Made by a program: the position numbers and the translations under genes. Positions 1 through 5,064 of a stretch of 8,962 bases of DNA are shown here, in pieces; the stretch's first letter is position 1, and each line of letters starts with the position of its first letter. This DNA is from Caulobacteraceae bacterium (GTDB taxonomy: Bacteria > Pseudomonadota > Alphaproteobacteria > Caulobacterales > Caulobacteraceae), in assembly GCA_003136615.1 (NCBI GenBank), contig PLFA01000069.1, forward strand, positions 4,176 to 13,137, in the 5' to 3' direction. The notes under the pieces are model-generated. The model had not been told where the DNA came from and did not search any database. It saw only the letters and a list, made by a program, of their open reading frames with translations.

Positions 1-128
1 CGGCCTCCTCGGAATCTGCGCTTTGGGAGGCCGAGGCAGACTATGTGATCGCGACCGTCGCCGAAGCCCAGGAGGTCATTATGGAGATTGATCGCCGCAT
101 CGGTTCCGGAGAACGGCCGCGAGGTTGA
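1..128 (+). CDS. C-terminal fragment of a probable phosphonoacetaldehyde hydrolase (PhnX-like, HAD family)
   Basis: An open frame enters from the left edge (first whole codon at base 3) and ends at TGA 126-128, giving about 41 residues. The readable tail contains ADYVIATVAEAQEVIMEI and ends GERPRG. I recall this pattern (a 'DYVI-s-VAel--vI-eI--R' helix followed by a short basic tail) from the C-terminus of phosphonoacetaldehyde hydrolases, which cleave phosphonoacetaldehyde to acetaldehyde and phosphate. The catalytic HAD motifs lie outside the window, so the call rests on the tail and on the neighbour. The next gene, a dioxygenase of a type found in phosphonate operons, starts 2 nt after the stop, which implies co-transcription and probably coupled translation. 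Another HAD-type hydrolase remains possible. Truncated by the window edge, not by mutation. Confidence 0.5.
   Translation, partial: ASSESALWEAEADYVIATVAEAQEVIMEIDRRIGSGERPRG
121..124 (+). promoter_or_regulatory. Ribosome binding site that decides the dioxygenase start
   Basis: GAGG lies 6 nt before the ATG at 131, a normal spacing. An in-frame TTG at 125 touches this site directly and could not use it, so ATG 131 is the better start. The site sits inside the last codons of the upstream gene, which fits translational coupling. Confidence 0.6.
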
Positions 129-130
129 AA

Positions 131-1246
131 ATGAGCGGATCGGAACCCGCGCTAAAGGACGCCCACGCGTTAGGGCGAGGCGTCGCATTTACGTGGAGCG
201 ACGGCTTGACCGCCGAGTTCTCGACGGCCTGGCTTCTCGATAACGCGGACCCGGCGGAAGCGGGCCTAGGTGGCCACCGCGTGCGGACACTCCGGGAGCT
301 GGATGAGGCCGGCGCGATGGAGGCTGTGACGATTCAAGGCGACGCCGTTGACTTCACGCTGACCGGCCAGACGCTGCGATGCGCGGCCTCGCGCCTGCGC
401 GCCTTCGCCGAGCCGCCCTCGCCTCGGACTAGCCCATCGGAGATAACGCTCTGGAGCCAAGGCGCCCAGATCGCCGGGTGTCAGCCCACTCCCTGCGCCG
501 ACTATCTCAGCGATGACCGGGCACTGCGGCACGCCCTCGCGGAAGTCACGCAATTTGGCCTCACGCGGCTCACCGGCGCGGGCGTCGCGCCAGGAACGGT
601 GGAGAAGGTCGTGCGGCGCTTTGGCTTCATCCGCGAGACCAACTATGGGCGACTGTTCGAGGTCCGCGTCCTGACCCGGCCAGATCACCTCGCCTACACC
701 AACCGGGCTCTGGAGCCTCACACCGACAATCCCTATCGCGACCCGGCGCCAACCCTCCAACTTCTTCATTGCATCAGAAACGCCAGCGAGAGCGGCGACA
801 CCTATTTCGTCGATGGTTTCGCTCTGGCCCAGGACATTCGACTGGAGGCGCCAGAGGATTTCGCGCGTCTTGCCCGTCATGAGGCGCCGTTCGGCTACAC
901 GACCGACAGCGGCGATCATTACGCCGCGCGCTCGCCCATCATCCGCCTTAGCGCGGAAAATGCGGTCCGCGGCGTCAGGTTCAACCATAGGGCGTTGGGC
1001 GCCGTCGACTTCGGACCGGCGGAGACGGCCCTTTGGTATGACGCTTATTTGCGGTTCGCTCGGGCCGCTGACGCCCCCGAAAGACGCCTGTCCCTGAAGA
1101 TGCAGCCGGGGGACATCGTGATCTTCGACAACGAGCGCCTGCTGCATGGGCGAACGGAGATTACAGGGCCAGCCGACCGACTGCTCGAAGGCTGCTATGC
1201 GGAACGGGACGGCCTGCTGGCGACTTTGGCGCGGCTGACGGCGTAA
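131..1246 (+). CDS. 2-oxoglutarate/Fe(II) dioxygenase, TmpA/PhnY*-like or gamma-butyrobetaine hydroxylase-like
   Basis: A 371-residue, probably cytosolic oxygenase of the TauD/GBBH family. The N-terminal GBBH-like domain (about residues 15-95) has the W-S-D-G and W-L-x-D-N signatures. The catalytic jelly-roll follows. Numbered from ATG 131, the iron facial triad is H197-T-D199 and H339 (in LLHGR), with R350 as the likely 2-oxoglutarate arginine. Motifs shared with trimethylammonium hydroxylases include AYTNRALEPHTDNPYRDP, LQLLHC, DGF and GCYAERDGLL. The family hydroxylates the carbon beside a phosphonate or carboxylate in quaternary-amine substrates. The PhnX-like gene 2 nt upstream favours a phosphonate such as 2-aminoethyl- or 2-trimethylaminoethylphosphonate over gamma-butyrobetaine. 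No PhnZ/TmpB HD-domain partner is visible, though it could lie off the left edge. The zinc-ligand cysteines known from the N-terminal domain of animal BBOX1 are absent. Family confidence is high and substrate confidence is low. Confidence 0.85.
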   Translation: MSGSEPALKDAHALGRGVAFTWSDGLTAEFSTAWLLDNADPAEAGLGGHRVRTLRELDEAGAMEAVTIQGDAVDFTLTGQTLRCAASRLRAFAEPPSPRTSPSEITLWSQGAQIAGCQPTPCADYLSDDRALRHALAEVTQFGLTRLTGAGVAPGTVEKVVRRFGFIRETNYGRLFEVRVLTRPDHLAYTNRALEPHTDNPYRDPAPTLQLLHCIRNASESGDTYFVDGFALAQDIRLEAPEDFARLARHEAPFGYTTDSGDHYAARSPIIRLSAENAVRGVRFNHRALGAVDFGPAETALWYDAYLRFARAADAPERRLSLKMQPGDIVIFDNERLLHGRTEITGPADRLLEGCYAERDGLLATLARLTA

Positions 1247-1262
1247 GCTCACCTTACTGCCG
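1239..1262. terminator. Candidate bidirectional hairpin between convergent genes
   Basis: CGGC+GTAAG (1239-1247) pairs with CTTAC (1253-1257) and GCCG (1259-1262). This gives a 9-bp stem with one bulged T at 1258 and a 5-nt loop. The stem overlaps both the TAA of the + strand dioxygenase (1244-1246) and the stop of the - strand TraB gene (1254-1256), which are only 7 nt apart. No U-tract follows on either strand, so it is not a classical intrinsic terminator. Confidence 0.35.
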
Positions 1263-2129
1263 GACGGCGGTCAGCCCAAGCTTGGCGAGATCGGCCTGGA
1301 CGCTGTCTGGACCCGCCAGATGGCCCGCGCCGATGGCGACGAATACCACGCCCCGGCCTCGGGCGAGCGCCGCGATCTGGTCGGCAAAGCGCGCATTTCG
1401 TTCGACAATCAAGAGCTTATAGATATCGGGATAATCATCCCGCATCTCTTCATCGAGCAGTGCTTCCAGCTTTGACTGGTCGCCGGAGACCCAGGCGGCA
1501 ACCATCTCATCAAGCTCCGGAACCGCTTTTTCGCCGTCGTCGAGCGAGGATTTGAGAAAATCGAGCTCTTCAGCTGGCGGCATGTCGGCGAGATAACGGA
1601 CCTGCTGTTCGGCGGTCTCTAAGCCGTCGATGGGCTTATGTGCGGCGCGCATGTCCGCGGTAATCACATGTTCCGCGCCGCTATTGATGTCGTAGCCCCC
1701 CTGCATCAGGGGCAAAACGCTCAGCGTGACGCCCGCCATCCAGGGGCGCAGAGGCTCAAACTGCGCGGGCGTAAGGCCCAGCGGGGCCAGGAGCGCGGCG
1801 AGCTTCGCCTTCGTGGCGGCGTCGAGCTTTGACGACAGGGGGTGGGCCGGATCGACGCCATATTTGAGGACAAGGGGCTGCATGACCGCCGGATCGTCGT
1901 TATCGGCAATTTCCAGCCAAAGGGCGTCAGAGGCTTTGATGGCGGCATCGATCTTGGGCGCGCGCCAGGCGACGTTAGGTTTCAGGATATGGATCGTGCC
2001 GAAGAGATAAACCGTGGCCTGGGAACCCTGAACCTTCCAGAGGGCGGGCTCGGCGGTGGCGGGGCCGCCAAGGGCGGCGGCGAATAGCGCGCAGAGGGTC
2101 AGGCCCCGCCGGATTTTACCGATGTTCAT
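1254..2129 (-). CDS. TraB/GumN family secreted protein
   Basis: A 291-residue protein of the TraB/GumN family (Pfam TraB), which shares a fold with Tiki-type and EreA/ChaN-like proteins and is proposed to include metal-dependent hydrolases. Its bacterial substrate is generally unknown. A signal peptide is clear: basic MNIGKIRRG, a hydrophobic stretch at about 10-20, and A-T-A at 24-26 before EPALW. Family hallmarks are LFGTIHIL (42-49, the GTIH block), WLEI with E73, GLETAEQQ (169-176), ERNARFA (243-249) and GAGHLAGPDSV (267-277). Length is typical. It is the last gene of a - strand cluster, with 20 nt between it and the glycosyltransferase stop, and no strong ribosome binding site is seen before ATG 2129. 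Its position suggests an envelope role alongside the glycosyltransferases. That is inference, since TraB/GumN genes occur in many contexts. Confidence 0.88.
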   Translation of the reverse strand: MNIGKIRRGLTLCALFAAALGGPATAEPALWKVQGSQATVYLFGTIHILKPNVAWRAPKIDAAIKASDALWLEIADNDDPAVMQPLVLKYGVDPAHPLSSKLDAATKAKLAALLAPLGLTPAQFEPLRPWMAGVTLSVLPLMQGGYDINSGAEHVITADMRAAHKPIDGLETAEQQVRYLADMPPAEELDFLKSSLDDGEKAVPELDEMVAAWVSGDQSKLEALLDEEMRDDYPDIYKLLIVERNARFADQIAALARGRGVVFVAIGAGHLAGPDSVQADLAKLGLTAVRQ

Positions 2130-2149
2130 AGGGGAGTCCGCACGGCTTC

Positions 2150-3334
2150 TTACGCCGCCAGGGGCGCCTGAGAGCCCCGCTTTGATTCAATCAGCCGCCC
2201 GTAGAGGTCAAAAAGCTGGGTAAAATGGGTGTCGGCGCTGGACGGCGGAGCAAGGTCGCAGGCCGGATGACGCCCGGCTTCTTTCGCCGCCAGAAGCGAA
2301 CAGATCGCCTCCGCACACGCGGACGCGTCGCCGGTGGCGTAGGTGGCCGAAACGCCGCGCTTGGCCAGGTCCGCCGCACCGCCGGTGTCCGGTGTCACCA
2401 CGGGTAGGCCGGAGGTGATCGCCTCGGCGACCACCAAGCCATAGGTTTCGGCGCCCGAACCATGCACCAGCAGGTCGGCGCTGGCATAGATGGCGGCGAG
2501 CCTGGCGCGATCCTTGACCGGTCCGGCCACGTGAACGCCCTCCACCCTGGCCGCCCGCCGGGCGACGGTGGCGCGGGCGGGCCCGTCGCCGAAAATCGCC
2601 AGGGCGAGGTCGGGTCGGCGCCCCCGCGCCAGTGCGAAACCCTCGATAATCGTTCGGTGCCGCTTTTCCGGGTGGAGACGTCCGACGGCGATGAGCAGCT
2701 TGGCGTCCGGCGCCGCGCCACAGGCCGCCAGAAGCTCGCGCCTCAAGGATTCGTCCCGCCGCGCGGGGGAAAAGAGGTCGGTCTCAATGCCAAAGGGCAC
2801 GGCGATGGGCCGATGCACGCCAAAACTCTTGAGGCGTTCCGCCAACCATTCGCCCCCGGTGACCGTGACGTCGAACTGCGCGCTCAGTCGTCGCACATAG
2901 CCCCAATAGGCGTCGAACAGCTTGTCGATCCGGGGCCGCTCCATGATGCCCCCCAGAAGCGTGTAGGGATAACCGGCGATAAAATCCTGGTGAAAGACCA
3001 GGGATTTGACGGCGTCGCCCGGCGCATTGGCGGCGATCCACCCGCCGCGCCAGGGCGAGGATCCTTCGATGACATCCGGGGCCTCCGCCGCGACAGCGCG
3101 CCAGGCCTCCCGAGCGCTGAAGAACACGCGATAGTTGGAGTCGAAGGGCATCGGCGGGCTGGCGACCCAGATGATCTTGCCGCCTGTGCGGCGCTCTTCC
3201 CGGCTCTCGGCGCCCGGAGCAATAACCACGACCTCGTGCCCAAGCCGGGCCGCGGCGGCGAGTTTCTGGCGCACATAGCTGGCGACGCCCCCGCCGGTCT
3301 CGGAATAGAACCCGGAGATATCGACGATCTTCAC
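2150..3334 (-). CDS. GT-B glycosyltransferase (GT4-like), second gene of the pair
   Basis: A 394-residue glycosyltransferase without signal peptide or membrane span, probably cytosolic or peripheral on the inner membrane. The N-terminal Rossmann domain opens MKIVDISGFY with a glycine-rich GGG at 14-16, an acceptor-side feature. The C-terminal nucleotide-sugar domain starts near LLIAVGRLHPEKR (213-225) and has IFGDGP (247-252). It carries the retaining GT4 EX7E motif, E296-TYGLVVA-E304, followed by SGLPVV and DTGG. The start is GTG at 3334, preceded by AAGG 7 nt away. Its first bases overlap the stop of the upstream glycosyltransferase (GTGA, 4 nt), so the two are translated together and probably act in sequence on one acceptor. 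Donor and acceptor cannot be read from sequence. A glycolipid or an exported glycan are both possible. Confidence 0.9.
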   Translation of the reverse strand: MKIVDISGFYSETGGGVASYVRQKLAAAARLGHEVVVIAPGAESREERRTGGKIIWVASPPMPFDSNYRVFFSAREAWRAVAAEAPDVIEGSSPWRGGWIAANAPGDAVKSLVFHQDFIAGYPYTLLGGIMERPRIDKLFDAYWGYVRRLSAQFDVTVTGGEWLAERLKSFGVHRPIAVPFGIETDLFSPARRDESLRRELLAACGAAPDAKLLIAVGRLHPEKRHRTIIEGFALARGRRPDLALAIFGDGPARATVARRAARVEGVHVAGPVKDRARLAAIYASADLLVHGSGAETYGLVVAEAITSGLPVVTPDTGGAADLAKRGVSATYATGDASACAEAICSLLAAKEAGRHPACDLAPPSSADTHFTQLFDLYGRLIESKRGSQAPLAA

Positions 3335-4548
3335 GTAGTGGCCTTAGTGCCAGCGAGGGATCGATAACGCGCCAGGATACCGGCCATGGCTTCGTCCCAG
3401 GAGAATGTCAGGCTGAAGGCGCGCGCCGCGGCGCTCATGCGGCGGCGCAGGTCAGCATCGCGGGCAAGATTAAAGGCGCCCTCAGCCATGGCCGCCGAAT
3501 CCCCGATCGGCGCCAGAAAGCCCGTGACCCCCGAAATGACCAGGGACCGGCTGCCCGTGGCGTCCGCGCAGATCGCCGGCAGGCCTGACGCCATGGCCTC
3601 AAGAGTGACGCTGCCGAAGGTCTCTGTGTCGCTGGGAAAGACGAACATGTCCGCGCTCGCATAGGCGATGGCGAGATCTTCGCCCACCACAAACCCCTCG
3701 AAGATCCCGTCGGGCAGGCGTTGCACAAGGCTTTGGCGTTCCGGCCCATCGCCAACGACCAGGGCGCGGCACTTCACCCCCTGCGCTTTGAGCCAGGTGA
3801 CCACATCGACAAAATCATCCAGCCGCTTTTCCTTCACCAAGCGGCTGACAAAGGCGATGGCGAGTTCGTCATCCGCGAGGCCACGCCGCGCGCGCCAGCC
3901 TCCTGACCGCTTGGCCGGATCAAAGCGCGCCGTGTCCACGCCACGCGGCCACAGACGCAGGGTCGTGCTCACACCATCGGCGATGAGCGCATCGGCCATG
4001 GATTGTGAGGGGACGAACACTTCCTGGCAGGCGGCATAAAAGTCGCGCTCGATCCGTTTGGCGAAGCCGTGGAGGAAATCCAGGTGGTAGTATTTGAGAT
4101 AGGTGTCGTAGCGGGTGTGATAGGAGGCCACCGTCGGCCAGCCCCTCTCCCGGCCAAGTTTCTGGGCCTGATGGCCCATGAAGTCCGGCGTCGCCAGATG
4201 GAGAATATCGGGATCAAAGGCGACAAGTTGGTCCCGTTGCGCACGCGGCAGACCCCTGGCAAGGCGATATTCGGGACGAAGCGGAATGGCGAAGGACGGC
4301 ACGGGACAAAGATCTCCCGCATGCTTAAGCGCGGGAGCCTTGCCCACCGGCGCGAAGATCTTCACCTCGACATCATGCGCCAGGAGATAGGCGACGAGGC
4401 GGTTCAGGGTCAGGGCGACGCCGTCGCGAATATAGTTGTAGGAGCCTGTGACCAGCGCAACCCGTAAGGGCCGACCTAGATCCCCCTCGCGGCTCTCCGA
4501 CGGTGGGGCGTCAGCGTCTACGGCGCCAAGATTTCCGTCAGAGGACAC
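3331..4548 (-). CDS. GT-B glycosyltransferase (GT4-like, MgtA/SQD2-resembling), first gene of the pair
   Basis: A 405-residue retaining glycosyltransferase. After an acidic, low-complexity leader of about 27 residues, the N-terminal domain begins LRVALVTGSYNYIRDGVA (28-45). The acceptor-side segment SYHTRYDTYLKYY (142-154) recalls the 'SYHT' region of GDP-mannose-dependent MgtA-type enzymes and plant sulfoquinovosyltransferase SQD2. RGVD at 202-205 and VVGDGPE at 264-270 mark the donor domain. The EX7E motif is E309-TFGSVTL-E317, followed by ASGLPAICAD. The start is GTG 4548 with only a weak upstream purine stretch (GGGG). No better in-frame start precedes the conserved domain. The gene ends in a 4-nt overlap with the next glycosyltransferase. 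Resemblance to lipid-modifying enzymes makes a membrane glycolipid product plausible but unproven. Confidence 0.9.
   Translation of the reverse strand: MSSDGNLGAVDADAPPSESREGDLGRPLRVALVTGSYNYIRDGVALTLNRLVAYLLAHDVEVKIFAPVGKAPALKHAGDLCPVPSFAIPLRPEYRLARGLPRAQRDQLVAFDPDILHLATPDFMGHQAQKLGRERGWPTVASYHTRYDTYLKYYHLDFLHGFAKRIERDFYAACQEVFVPSQSMADALIADGVSTTLRLWPRGVDTARFDPAKRSGGWRARRGLADDELAIAFVSRLVKEKRLDDFVDVVTWLKAQGVKCRALVVGDGPERQSLVQRLPDGIFEGFVVGEDLAIAYASADMFVFPSDTETFGSVTLEAMASGLPAICADATGSRSLVISGVTGFLAPIGDSAAMAEGAFNLARDADLRRRMSAAARAFSLTFSWDEAMAGILARYRSLAGTKATT
3342..3345 (-). promoter_or_regulatory. Ribosome binding site inside the upstream gene supporting the GTG start
   Basis: On the - strand AAGG sits 7 nt before the GTG at 3334-3332, within the final codons of the preceding glycosyltransferase. 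It supports GTG 3334 as the true start and coupled or re-initiated translation across the GTGA overlap. Confidence 0.5.
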
Positions 4549-4652
4549 TACGGCGCTACCCCGTCTTCATGAAAAGCGAGGACGAATCTGCGCATCGTGA
4601 AAAACGAGGCCGGCGACGGGATGCGAAATCGCGTTCCCGCGCCGCCCCTCAT
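4549..4652. other. Intergenic spacer upstream of the glycosyltransferase operon
   Basis: These 104 nt lie between the SWIB stop and the first glycosyltransferase start, both on the - strand, and should hold the operon promoter. I see no convincing -35/-10 pair. The spacer has a near-direct repeat: TGAAAAGCGAGGACG at 4570-4584 and TGAAAAACGAGGCCG at 4598-4612, 13 of 15 bases identical at a 28-nt period. There is also a small GCGA-AA-TCGC palindrome near 4622-4632. No U-tract terminator for the SWIB gene is evident. Confidence 0.4.
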
Positions 4653-4928
4653 TCATTTTGTGAGATGCTTCGACAGGTGCTTGTTCATTTCGAACATGTC
4701 CACCTTGTCCTTACCGTCAAAGACCGGCTTCAGCTTGGCATCAGCCAGAATCTCACGCTTGTTCGCGGGGTTCTGCAGCTTGTGTTCCTTGATGTAAGCC
4801 CACACCTTGGACACCGCGTCGCCACGCGAGAGCGAGCCTGATCCCACAACACCGGCCAGAGCCCCGCTCGGCTTCAGCACCTGTTGCAGGCCATTAAGCT
4901 TCTTTGGTGTTTCAGCCATATCGACCAT
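4653..4928 (-). CDS. SWIB/MDM2-domain protein
   Basis: A 91-residue basic protein made almost entirely of one SWIB/MDM2 (BAF60b) domain. Recognisable blocks are LKPSGALAGVVGSGSLSR (18-35), SKVWAYIKEHKLQNP (40-54), NKREILADAKLKPVF (56-70) and the terminal DKVDMFEMNKHLSKHL. The domain is best known from eukaryotic chromatin remodelling factors and MDM2, but short stand-alone copies are common in alphaproteobacteria and chlamydiae. Their function is not established, and nucleic-acid or topoisomerase association has been discussed. ATG 4928 is chosen because AGGGAG lies just upstream. A longer frame to ATG 5000 adds 24 residues with no domain similarity, and ATG 4919 is a close alternative with a 12-nt spacing. 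The gene has its own flanking spacers (104 and 136 nt), so it is probably transcribed alone. Confidence 0.9.
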   Translation of the reverse strand: MVDMAETPKKLNGLQQVLKPSGALAGVVGSGSLSRGDAVSKVWAYIKEHKLQNPANKREILADAKLKPVFDGKDKVDMFEMNKHLSKHLTK

Positions 4929-4972
4929 TCGCTCCCTGAATGTTCCGTACGCGCTCCAGGCGCTGTGCGGGC

Positions 4973-5000
4973 AGAATGGCGCTTTCTGAGCCCTTGCCAA
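4973..5000 (-). promoter_or_regulatory. Weak candidate promoter for the SWIB gene
   Basis: On the - strand TTGGCA (5000-4995) is followed after 16 nt by CATTCT (4978-4973). This would place a transcription start roughly 35-40 nt before ATG 4928. The -35-like element is good and the -10-like element matches only three of six consensus bases, so this is tentative. It lies inside the rejected upstream extension of the SWIB frame, which also argues for the shorter protein. Confidence 0.25.
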
Positions 5001-5064
5001 CCCTTGTTCTCATTGAAAAGCGCGCCAGAGTGGCCCTGGAGCCGTATTTTCGGGGTTCCGGGCG

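Noticed and set aside
125..130. TTG 125 as the dioxygenase start
   Set aside because: It abuts the GAGG element and would overlap the upstream stop. ATG 131 has correct spacing.
266..1252. A 328-codon open frame on the - strand opposite the dioxygenase
   Set aside because: It is antisense to a gene with intact catalytic motifs, shows no recognisable domain, and long antisense frames are expected in GC-rich coding DNA.
2462..3367. A 301-codon open frame on the + strand opposite the second glycosyltransferase
   Set aside because: Gly/Pro/Arg-rich with no domain. The opposite strand carries a complete GT-B enzyme with EX7E.
4560..4612. Possible Pho box (paired CTGTCAT-like repeats) before the glycosyltransferase operon
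   Set aside because: TTTTCAT/TTTTCAC-like elements are present, but their spacing is 28 nt rather than the 11 nt of PhoB half-sites and the match is poor.
4929..5000. A 24-residue N-terminal extension of the SWIB protein from ATG 5000
   Set aside because: No similarity to SWIB proteins, and the ribosome binding site (AGGGAG) lies downstream of it, just before ATG 4928. A possible promoter also overlaps the extension.
5010..5064. Intrinsic terminator after the transketolase-like gene
   Set aside because: Only a 4-bp CCAG/CTGG stem followed by CGCGCTTTT on the - strand, too weak to call.
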